A model generated the notes under the pieces. It ran no database searches. It saw only the letters and a list, made by a program, of their open reading frames with translations, and had not been told where the DNA came from. Both the position numbers and the translations under genes were made by a program. A stretch of 18,872 bases of DNA from DASYML01 sp036399835 (GTDB taxonomy: Bacteria > Acidobacteriota > Blastocatellia > Pyrinomonadales > Pyrinomonadaceae). Positions 12,654 to 18,872 of the stretch are shown here, one piece after another. Positions within the stretch are counted from its first letter, which is position 1. Every line of letters starts with the position of its first letter. The stretch lies in assembly GCA_036399835.1 (NCBI GenBank), contig DASWMI010000046.1, positions 1 to 18,872 of the forward strand, in the 5' to 3' direction.

Positions 12654-13445
12654 TTATGTTCTATCTCCGCCGCGCGGGCGACGCTCGCCGCGATCACCAC
12701 GGCCTTCGCCGTCGCGGCCTTCACGCTCGCGGCGTGTGCGTGCGCGGCGCTCGCCGCGACCGTCCGCGCGCGTTTCGTTAATCGGGTCTGTCCCCGTGCC
12801 GCGCGCCATCGCCGCCTTGGGGTCTAAAATCTCGCCGCGATAAATCCAGACCTTGACGCCGATGACGCCGAAGGTGGTGTGGGCTTCGGCGAGGCCGTAA
12901 TCAATGTCCGCGCGCAGAGTATGAAGAGGAAGCTGTCCCTGCAAGTGCCACTCGCTGCGCGCAATCTCTGCCCCGTTGAGGCGGCCTGAAATCTTGACCT
13001 TGATGCCCTGCGCGCCGAAGCGTAGAGACTCTTCGACGGTCTTGCGCATGGCGCGGCGGAAAGCTATACGCTTTTCAAGCTGCGTCGCAATCTTCTCGGC
13101 CTGAAGCTGCGCATTCAGCTCTGGCTTGTGAATCTCCTGAATCGAGACGAGCACCTCGCGGCCCGTCCTGGCGGAGATGTCGCCCTTGAGCTTATCTATC
13201 TCTGCGCCCTTGCGCCCGATGATGATGCCAGGACGAGAGGTGTAGATGATAATCTTCATGCGATTGGCCGCCCGCTCGATGTCAACGTGCGAGACGCCAG
13301 CTCCGGCAAAACGCGCCTTCAGATTTTTCTTCAGCCTGAGGTCTTCAAGGAGGTATTCGCCGAACTGCTTCTTGGCGTACCAGTGCGAGTGCCAGTCCTT
13401 GTTGTAGCCGAGGCGGAAGCCGTATGGATGAACTTTCTGACCCAC
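12654..13445 (-). CDS. rpsC: 30S ribosomal protein S3
   Basis: S3 forms part of the mRNA entry channel and its helicase activity. It starts MGQKVHPYGFRLGYNKDW. The type II KH domain carries GIIIGRKGAEIDKLK (GRKG at 77-80), and the S3 C-terminal domain includes SGRLNGAEIARSEWHLQGQL, HTLRADIDYGLAEAHTTFGV and IGVKVWIYRGE. At 263 aa it exceeds the E. coli 233 because of a tail rich in Arg, Gly and Glu from about residue 226. The start is GTG, well placed 8 nt after GGAG and matching the family N-terminus. rplV ends 33 nt upstream. Confidence 0.98.
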   Translation of the reverse strand: MGQKVHPYGFRLGYNKDWHSHWYAKKQFGEYLLEDLRLKKNLKARFAGAGVSHVDIERAANRMKIIIYTSRPGIIIGRKGAEIDKLKGDISARTGREVLVSIQEIHKPELNAQLQAEKIATQLEKRIAFRRAMRKTVEESLRFGAQGIKVKISGRLNGAEIARSEWHLQGQLPLHTLRADIDYGLAEAHTTFGVIGVKVWIYRGEILDPKAAMARGTGTDPINETRADGRGERRARTRREREGRDGEGRGDRGERRPRGGDRT

Positions 13446-13478
13446 TCTTCTTTCTCCGTTTCTAATAGACCGAACCAG

Positions 13479-14060
13479 TTATTCGTTAGTCGCTGTCTCC
13501 GTGCCGCCGGTTTCCGTGGCAGCCGTCTCTTTCTTGTCGTCGGTGGCGGCGGTCGCCTTTGTCTCGCCCGTCGTCTTCGACTTAACGGCGCGCTTGGCAC
13601 GCGGCGCAGCCGCCGCGCCGCCGCGCTTACGATTCTTGCTCTCAGCCGGTGTCGCCGTCTGCGTGGTAGAGGCCGCGCCCTTGCCTTTGGTGGCAGCCGC
13701 AGCCTTCTCATCACTCGAAAGCAGCACTGTGACGTGGCAGAAATGGCGCTGCTCACGGTAGGCACGGCCCTGCGGCGCTGGACGCACGCGGCGGCGATTC
13801 TTCGTCGGCCCGCGATCCACAAAAGCCGACTTGACCCACAGCTCGTCAGGGTCAATCGCGATGTTGGCCTTCTCCGCGGCCTCGCTCGCGTTGGCGATGG
13901 CCGAGCGGACACACTTTTCAATGCTCGTCGCCGCGCGCTTATTCGTAAATTGCAGAATCGCCAAAGCCTCGTTGACGTTCTTGCCGCGAATCATATCCAC
14001 GACGAGCCGCGCCTTCTGCGCAGACCCGCGTAGATACCTCGCACTCGCTCTTGCTTCCAT
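13479..14060 (-). CDS. rplV: 50S ribosomal protein L22 with long C-terminal extension
   Basis: L22 lines the exit tunnel with its beta-hairpin. The normal domain is residues 1-115: ARYLRGSAQKARLVVDMIRG at the start, WVKSAFVDRGPTKNRRRVRP (75-94), the hairpin and REQRHFCHVTVLLS. About 78 further residues follow that the usual 110-residue protein lacks. They are of low complexity: Ala/Thr/Lys-rich, with a basic block (ESKNRKRGG) and an acidic end (TETGGTETATNE). I found no frame disruption. The start has the shared AACGGAGTGAGCT binding site. Confidence 0.96.
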   Translation of the reverse strand: MEARASARYLRGSAQKARLVVDMIRGKNVNEALAILQFTNKRAATSIEKCVRSAIANASEAAEKANIAIDPDELWVKSAFVDRGPTKNRRRVRPAPQGRAYREQRHFCHVTVLLSSDEKAAAATKGKGAASTTQTATPAESKNRKRGGAAAAPRAKRAVKSKTTGETKATAATDDKKETAATETGGTETATNE

Positions 14061-14061
14061 T

Positions 14062-14076
14062 AGCTCACTCCGTTTG
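14062..14076 (-). promoter_or_regulatory. Shared ribosome-binding module before rplV
   Basis: The coding strand reads CAAACGGAGTGAGCT one base before the ATG. It differs by a single base from the copies at rplN and rplD, with the same GGAGTGA core. It is directly joined to a GTTTTnn heptad element. Confidence 0.8.
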
Positions 14077-14144
14077 CAGTTTTTAGTTTTCGGTTTTCAG
14101 TGAAAAGCTTTTCGCCCGCTGCTGAAAACCGAAAACTGAAAACT
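14076..14144. repeat. Palindromic heptad element, GTTTTnn class, rpsS-rplV junction
   Basis: Left units AGTTTTT, AGTTTTC, GGTTTTC (14078-14098) face right units GAAAACC, GAAAACT, GAAAACT (14124-14144). The spacer contains the perfect palindrome GAAAAGCTTTTC. The last right unit overlaps the rpsS TAG stop codon (14143-14145). The arms are nearly the same as in the rplC-rplD element. Confidence 0.95.
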
Positions 14145-14439
14145 ATTTCCTACCCACCTTCGCGGACTTCTCAGCCTTCGTGCCCGAATGCCCCTTGAAC
14201 GTGCGCGTCGGGGAAAACTCGCCGAGCTTGTGCCCGACCATATTCTCCGTCACATAGATGGGCACATGCCGTTTGCCATTGTGAACGCCGAAGGTCAGGC
14301 CGACCATATCGGGCGTAATGGTCGAACGACGCGACCAGGTTTTGATGGCCGGTGGACGCGCCGCGCCAGCGCGTATGCGCTCGACAGTCTTGCGTATCCC
14401 GTCGTCTATGAACGGCCCTTTTTTAATTGAACGTGCCAT
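14143..14439 (-). CDS. rpsS: 30S ribosomal protein S19
   Basis: S19 binds 16S rRNA with S13 in the 30S head and forms intersubunit bridges. The family sequence is clear: MARSIKKGPFIDDGIRK at the start, KTWSRRSTITPDMVGLTFGV, HNGKRHVPIYVTENMVGHKL and GEFSPTRTFKGHSG near the end. At 98 aa it is near the usual 92-95. GGAG lies 7 nt upstream of the ATG. Its TAG stop codon falls within the arm of the following GTTTTnn element. Confidence 0.98.
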   Translation of the reverse strand: MARSIKKGPFIDDGIRKTVERIRAGAARPPAIKTWSRRSTITPDMVGLTFGVHNGKRHVPIYVTENMVGHKLGEFSPTRTFKGHSGTKAEKSAKVGRK

Positions 14440-14454
14440 GTCAGCTCCAATTTC

Positions 14455-14518
14455 GATTTTTGATTTTAGATTTGCGACCTTGTCTTGCCATCGAAAATCG
14501 CCAATCCAAAATCGAAAA
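14455..14518. repeat. Palindromic heptad element, GATTTnn class, rplB-rpsS junction
   Basis: Left units GATTTTT, GATTTTA, GATTTGC (14455-14475) face right units ATCGAAA, ATCGCCA, ATCCAAA, ATCGAAA (14490-14517). The spacer (ACCTTGTCTTGCC) has no AAGCTTTT. The right arm runs directly into the rplB stop codon with no gap. Confidence 0.92.
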
Positions 14519-15349
14519 TTACTTCACTCTTCTATCGCGCACGATCATCTTCTGCGTGCGTTTGTTGTTACGCGTCTTGTAGCCGCGCGTCGGCTGTCCC
14601 CAGGGCGTGACGGGATGACGCCCGCCCGAAGTCTTACCTTCGCCGCCGCCGTGCGGGTGGTCCACAGGATTCATCGCGACGCCGCGCACATGCGGGCGTA
14701 TCCCGCGCCAGCGCGTGCGGCCAGCCTTGCCTAAAGAGACGTTCTCATGCTCGACGTTGCCGACCTGTCCGATGGTTGCGCGACAGACGACAGGCACGCG
14801 GCGAACTTCGCCCGAAGGCATACGAAGCTGCGCGTAGTCGCCTTCCTTGGCAACGAGCTGCGCGAAAGCTCCTGCGCTTCTAGCCATCTGTCCGCCCTTG
14901 CCCGGACGCAGCTCTATGTTGTGAATCTGCGTGCCCAGAGGGATATTGCGAATCGGCAAGCTATTGCCCGGCAGGATGTCCGCCTCCGGCCCGCTCATGA
15001 CAGACTTGCCGACTTCCAGGCCCGTCGGCGCGATGATGTAACGCTTCTCGCCGTCCAGGTACGTGATGAGCGCGATGTGAGCCGAGCGATTCGGGTCGTA
15101 CTCGATCTGCGTAACGCGGCCCGGAATCCCGTCCTTATCGCGCTTGAAATCCACTATCCGATAGAAGCGCTTATGACCGCCGCCGCGCCGCCTGACGGTA
15201 ATGCGCCCGTCGTTGTTGCGACCGGAAATGCGCGTCTTCGGCTCAAGCAGAGACTTCTCAGGCTCTGCGCCCGGCGTCAGTTCATCGCGCGTCAAATAGG
15301 TCTGGTAACGACGCGCCGGTGATGTCGGTGTAAGTTTCTTGATGCCCAT
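14519..15349 (-). CDS. rplB: 50S ribosomal protein L2
   Basis: L2 is a primary 23S rRNA binder close to the peptidyl transferase centre. It has the OB and SH3-like domains and the C-terminal signature MNPVDHPHGGGEGKTSGGRH (226-245) followed by PVTPWGQPTRGYKTRNNKRT; H231 and H233 lie in the motif containing the functionally important histidine. It starts MGIKKLTPTSPARRYQT. At 276 aa it is standard. No Shine-Dalgarno sequence is visible: the GTTTTnn element arm ends only 5 nt before the ATG, and the coding strand reads CTGAAATT there. Confidence 0.98.
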   Translation of the reverse strand: MGIKKLTPTSPARRYQTYLTRDELTPGAEPEKSLLEPKTRISGRNNDGRITVRRRGGGHKRFYRIVDFKRDKDGIPGRVTQIEYDPNRSAHIALITYLDGEKRYIIAPTGLEVGKSVMSGPEADILPGNSLPIRNIPLGTQIHNIELRPGKGGQMARSAGAFAQLVAKEGDYAQLRMPSGEVRRVPVVCRATIGQVGNVEHENVSLGKAGRTRWRGIRPHVRGVAMNPVDHPHGGGEGKTSGGRHPVTPWGQPTRGYKTRNNKRTQKMIVRDRRVK

Positions 15350-15354
15350 AATTT

Positions 15355-15431
15355 CAGTTTTGAGTTTTCAGTTTTCAGTTCTCAGAAGTCAGCCAGTAGC
15401 TGAAAACCTAAAACTGAAAACTGTAAACTGT
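15355..15431. repeat. Palindromic heptad element, GTTTTnn class, rplW-rplB junction
   Basis: Left units CAGTTTT, GAGTTTT, CAGTTTT, CAGTTCT (15355-15382) face right units AAACCTA, AAACTGA, AAACTGT, AAACTGT (15404-15431). The centre is CAG-rich (CAGAAGT, CAGCCAG) and lacks AAGCTTTT. It ends 2 nt before the rplW stop codon and begins 5 nt from the rplB start codon. Confidence 0.95.
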
Positions 15432-15433
15432 TC

Positions 15434-15739
15434 TTAGATTGCTTCGCCGTAATCAACCGGCTTTTCGCCCTGCTTCAAAGTGACGTAGGCTTTTTTCCAG
15501 GAGGGCTTGCGTCCCTCGTAACGACCACGCCGCGCCGTCTTGCCCATGTAGTTAATCGTCCGTACCTGGTCCACCTTGACTTGAAAGATGGTCTCGACGG
15601 CGGACTTGATTTCGGGCTTGGTCGCGTGCCTGTCAACGCGGAAGGTCAGGAGCTGTCGTCCGTCCTGCGTCTCTTCCTTGGCGACCAGCGCTTTTTCCGT
15701 GATGACCGGCGCTTTGATGATGTCCCAAACTGTTTTCAT
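15434..15739 (-). CDS. rplW: 50S ribosomal protein L23
   Basis: L23 sits at the tunnel exit and is the docking site for trigger factor and SRP. Family features are WDIIKAPVITEKALV at the N-terminus, VDRHATKPEIKSAVETIFQV and KVDQVRTINYMGKTARRGRY, with GRKPSWKKAYVTLKQGE near the end. At 101 aa it is typical of the bacterial form. It starts 3 nt after the rplD stop codon, and GAGG lies within the end of rplD, so coupling is likely. Confidence 0.97.
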   Translation of the reverse strand: MKTVWDIIKAPVITEKALVAKEETQDGRQLLTFRVDRHATKPEIKSAVETIFQVKVDQVRTINYMGKTARRGRYEGRKPSWKKAYVTLKQGEKPVDYGEAI

Positions 15740-15742
15740 CTC

Positions 15743-16447
15743 TTAGGCCGCCTCCTCTCTCGTCTCACCCGCGTTCTCGGCAGCCTCAGCCTCGCTCTCG
15801 TCATCCGTCGTTGTCTTCTTCGGGTCGAGCAACTCGGTCAGCTCAAGCGCCGCGGCGCGAGAGAGCACGATGCGTTCGTGATAGAGCAGATCGTAGATAT
15901 TAAGGTTGTAGCTGCCGACGACCTTTGTGCGCTGTACGTTGCGCGAGGCTCGCAGCAGGTTCTCGTTATCGAGCGCATCCACGATGAGCGTCTTCGTGCC
16001 CGCGAGACCGAGAGCGCCGAGCGCTTCGATAAAAGCTTTGGTCTTCGGCTGGTCCAGCGTAAAGCCCTCTATGACAAACAGGTTGCCTTCACGCAAACGC
16101 TCGGAAAGGGCCGAGCGCAATGCGCCGCGCTTCATCTTCTTCGGCATGTTATAGGACCAGTCGCGCGGCTGCGGCCCGTGCACATTACCGCCGCCCTTCC
16201 AGAGCGGCGAGCGCAGGCTGGCTATCCGCGCGCGGCCCGTGCCCTTCTGTTTCCAGAGCTTGCGACCTGAGCCTGCCACGTCGCCTCGCGTCTTCGTCGC
16301 GGAAGTCCCGCGCCGAGCGTTCGCCTGAAAATTCTTGACTGCGGCGTGGACCAGCGATTCGTTCATCTTTGCGCCGAACACAGCGTCCGACAATTCCAGG
16401 TCCGCGACCTCTTCGTTCTTCAGATTGCGCACCTTCACGGTAGGCAT
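15743..16447 (-). CDS. rplD: 50S ribosomal protein L4
   Basis: L4 binds 23S rRNA, and its extended loop reaches the exit-tunnel constriction. In E. coli it also represses the S10 operon. The loop is residues 59-99 (GSGRKLWKQKGTGRARIASL, RSPLWKGGGNVHGPQPRDWS), where macrolide-resistance changes are known in other species. At 234 aa it exceeds the E. coli 201 because of an acidic, Ala/Glu/Thr-rich tail from about residue 211 (KTTTDDESEAEAAENAGETR). The ribosome binding site is the module shared with rplN and rplV. Confidence 0.97.
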   Translation of the reverse strand: MPTVKVRNLKNEEVADLELSDAVFGAKMNESLVHAAVKNFQANARRGTSATKTRGDVAGSGRKLWKQKGTGRARIASLRSPLWKGGGNVHGPQPRDWSYNMPKKMKRGALRSALSERLREGNLFVIEGFTLDQPKTKAFIEALGALGLAGTKTLIVDALDNENLLRASRNVQRTKVVGSYNLNIYDLLYHERIVLSRAAALELTELLDPKKTTTDDESEAEAAENAGETREEAA

Positions 16448-16462
16448 AGCTCACTCCGTTCG
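16448..16462 (-). promoter_or_regulatory. Shared ribosome-binding module before rplD
   Basis: The coding strand reads CGAACGGAGTGAGCT directly before the ATG, identical over 15 bases to the copy at rplN. The Shine-Dalgarno core is GGAGTGA. A GTTTTnn element adjoins it. Confidence 0.8.
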
Positions 16463-16531
16463 CAGTTTTCAGTTTTCGGTTTTCAGTTAAGAACTAAGTT
16501 GGTCTTTGCTGAAAACTGAAAACCGAAAACT
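16463..16531. repeat. Palindromic heptad element, GTTTTnn class, rplC-rplD junction
   Basis: Left units AGTTTTC, AGTTTTC, GGTTTTC (16464-16484) face right units GAAAACT, GAAAACC, GAAAACT (16511-16531), pairing almost perfectly. The spacer is unlike that of the rpsS-rplV copy although the arms are nearly identical. The last unit overlaps the rplC TAG stop codon (16530-16532). Confidence 0.95.
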
Positions 16532-17189
16532 ATTTCTTCTTCTGTCTTGCAGACTTCTTGATGATAACCACGCTGCCGTTTGCGCCCGGCACAGCGCCGC
16601 GCACCATCAGCAGATTATTCTCGACATCCACGCGGGCCACCGTCAGACCCTTGACGGTCACGCGCTCGTCGCCCATGTGGCCCGAAGAACGTGTGCCCTT
16701 GATGACGCGAGACGGGTAGGCCGAAGCGCCGATGGAGCCGGGCGCGCGCACGTTCATAGAGCCATGCGATTCCGGCCCGCGATTAAAATTGTGCCGCTTA
16801 ATCGTGCCCGCAAAACCGCGTCCCTTCGAGCGCCCGATGACCTCTATCATATCGCCGTCGGCGAACTGGTCCACCAGCACAGCGTCGCCCACGTTGGTCG
16901 CATCCAGGCTATCTTCCAGACGAAACTCTTTGAGCACACGCGTCGGAGGCACGCCGCCGCCGGTCTTCTCAAAGTGGCCGCGCATGGGCTTATTGACGTT
17001 CTTCAACCTGACCGGCTTGTCTTCAACCAGTCCAAGCTGGACCGCGTTGTAGCCATCCTTGCCGGCCGCAGACTTCTTCTGCACCACGACGCACGGGCCG
17101 GCCTTGATGACCGTCACGGGCGTCACAGTGCCATCCGCCGCGAAGAGCTGCGTCATCCCGACCTTCTTACCGATGATCCCATTAATCAT
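16530..17189 (-). CDS. rplC: 50S ribosomal protein L3
   Basis: L3 is an early 23S rRNA binder whose extension approaches the peptidyl transferase centre. It starts MINGIIGKKVGMTQLF, with VTVIKAGPCVVVQKKSAAGK, the loop RGFAGTIKRHNFNRGPESHG and SMNVRAPGSIGASAYPSRVI, and the conserved GHMGDERVTV. At 219 aa it is near the usual 206-215. I chose the ATG at 17189 because GAGG lies 7 nt upstream; a GTG one codon earlier is too close to that site. Its TAG stop codon is inside the following element arm. Confidence 0.98.
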   Translation of the reverse strand: MINGIIGKKVGMTQLFAADGTVTPVTVIKAGPCVVVQKKSAAGKDGYNAVQLGLVEDKPVRLKNVNKPMRGHFEKTGGGVPPTRVLKEFRLEDSLDATNVGDAVLVDQFADGDMIEVIGRSKGRGFAGTIKRHNFNRGPESHGSMNVRAPGSIGASAYPSRVIKGTRSSGHMGDERVTVKGLTVARVDVENNLLMVRGAVPGANGSVVIIKKSARQKKK

Positions 17190-17200
17190 CACTTAACCTC

Positions 17201-17284
17201 AGTCTAGAGTCCGAAGTCTTGAGTCAAGAGTCAAAAAGCCAGTTCAACTGACTCCGGACTCTGGACTCTAGACTCGTGACTGTT
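17201..17284. repeat. Palindromic heptad element, GAGTCnn class, rpsJ-rplC junction
   Basis: Left units AGTCTAG, AGTCCGA, AGTCTTG, AGTCAAG (17201-17228) face right units GACTCCG, GACTCTG, GACTCTA, GACTCGT (17250-17277). In a 25-position alignment of the two arms, 21 pair and the mismatches fall in the two-base linkers. The spacer has AAAAAGCCAG. The right end overlaps the first bases of the rpsJ stop codon. It is the only copy of this class in the window. Confidence 0.95.
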
Positions 17285-17603
17285 ATTGCCTGCCGAACGC
17301 TTTGATCTCGACATCCACGCCCGCCGGAAGGTCCAGCTTCATGAGCGCGTCCACGGTCTGCGGCGTCGGGTCCAGAATATCCATCAGACGCTTGTGCGTT
17401 CTGATCTCAAACTGCTCGCGCGATTTCTTGTCCACGTGCGGCGAGCGGAGCACCGTCCACTTGTTCTTTAAAGTGGGTAGCGGGATTGGACCGGCGACAC
17501 GCGCGCCGGTGCGCTTGGCCGTCTCGACGATTTCCGAGGTGGACTGGTCCAGCACGCGGTGATCGTAAGCCTTGAGCCTGATTCTGATTTTTTCGTTCAA
17601 CAT
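17283..17603 (-). CDS. rpsJ: 30S ribosomal protein S10
   Basis: S10 is a 30S head protein and, with NusB, a transcription antitermination factor; it opens the S10 block. Family features are KIRIRLKAYDHRVLDQSTSE, ETAKRTGARVAGPIPLPTLK, WTVLRSPHVDKKSREQFEIR, THKRLMDILDPTPQTVDALM and LPAGVDVEIK. At 106 aa it is near the usual 102-105. The Shine-Dalgarno match is weak (GAGAACACT before the ATG). tuf lies 90 nt upstream across a GATTTnn element. Confidence 0.98.
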   Translation of the reverse strand: MLNEKIRIRLKAYDHRVLDQSTSEIVETAKRTGARVAGPIPLPTLKNKWTVLRSPHVDKKSREQFEIRTHKRLMDILDPTPQTVDALMKLDLPAGVDVEIKAFGRQ

Positions 17604-17612
17604 AGTGTTCTC

Positions 17613-17689
17613 GATTTTAGATTTTAGATTTTAGATTTGCGATTGGGCTTCTTAACTCTATCAACCGCGAATCAAGAATCTAAAATCGC
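17613..17689. repeat. Palindromic heptad element, GATTTnn class, tuf-rpsJ junction
   Basis: Left units GATTTTA (three in a row), GATTTGC and GATTGGG (17613-17647) face right units GAATCAA, GAATCTA, AAATCGC (17669-17689). The spacer has no AAGCTTTT. It ends 4 nt before the tuf stop codon. Confidence 0.93.
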
Positions 17690-17693
17690 CAAG

Positions 17694-18872
<1,179 letters not shown>

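Noticed and set aside
13128..14033. Long plus-strand open frame (301 codons) opposite rpsC and rplV, with others such as 3427-4257 opposite map and 698-1483 opposite rpoA and rpsD
   Set aside because: They are antisense shadows of strongly conserved genes in GC-rich DNA. None has recognisable domains or a supported start, and each covers gene boundaries.
15355..17284. Unbroken heptad register running through the centre of some elements
   Set aside because: A repeat of period 7 can be phased at will in each arm, so the apparent shared register across the spacer is not evidence by itself.
1922..17689. REP/BIME palindromes of the RAYT type
   Set aside because: REP units are 20-40 nt with a conserved GC-rich stem and tetranucleotide. 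These arms are 7-nt arrays with several unrelated cores, and no RAYT transposase is in the window.

Overview
The window is a bacterial ribosomal-protein supercluster (S10, spc and alpha blocks). All 31 genes lie on the minus strand, so transcription runs from the right end of the window to the left. In transcription order they are: tuf (5' end cut by the window edge), rpsJ, rplC, rplD, rplW, rplB, rpsS, rplV, rpsC, rplP, rpmC, rpsQ, rplN, rplX, rplE, rpsN, rpsH, rplF, rplR, rpsE, rpmD, rplO, secY, adk, map, infA, rpmJ, rpsM, rpsK, rpsD, rpoA. rplQ would be expected just beyond the left edge. The proteins build both ribosomal subunits. They are joined by EF-Tu and IF-1 (translation), SecY (export), adenylate kinase (nucleotide balance), methionine aminopeptidase (N-terminal maturation) and the RNA polymerase alpha subunit.

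The organism is a GC-rich bacterium. The gene order is the common bacterial one. S14 is the short zinc form, and S4 and L36 also keep their zinc ligands. From protein style I infer Acidobacteriota, possibly Blastocatellia, but this is a guess from memory and untested. Several r-proteins carry low-complexity additions: the S17 N-terminus (about 50 residues), the L22 C-terminus (about 78), the L4, L18 and S3 C-termini and the L30 N-terminus. SecY has an enlarged loop before its last membrane helix.

The striking part is between the genes. There are 30 gene junctions, and 19 of them hold a palindromic element of about 57-86 bp. Its two arms are tandem arrays of degenerate 7-mers, the second arm being the reverse complement of the first, around a spacer of roughly 7-30 nt. 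At least five arm sequences occur. Each follows the same grammar of a fixed 5-mer plus two variable bases: GATTTnn (six copies), GTGACnn (six, plus a probable seventh at the left edge), GTTTTnn (five), GAGTCnn (one) and CGTCAnn (one). A spacer motif AAGCTTTT recurs in three arm classes. The arms lie within 0-7 nt of the upstream gene's stop codon or run into it; in adk they encode the last five residues. On the other side they run up to the next gene's ribosome binding site. A twentieth junction has a simple perfect 14-bp hairpin.

The gaps of 60 nt or more without an element are rpoA-rpsD, infA-map, secY-rplO and rplE-rplX. The secY-rplO and rplE-rplX gaps carry other potential RNA structure, and so does the long rpsD leader beside its element. 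These three are the best candidates for cis-acting feedback sites. No gene-free stretch exceeds 211 nt. I see no tRNA, rRNA, IS element or CRISPR array.
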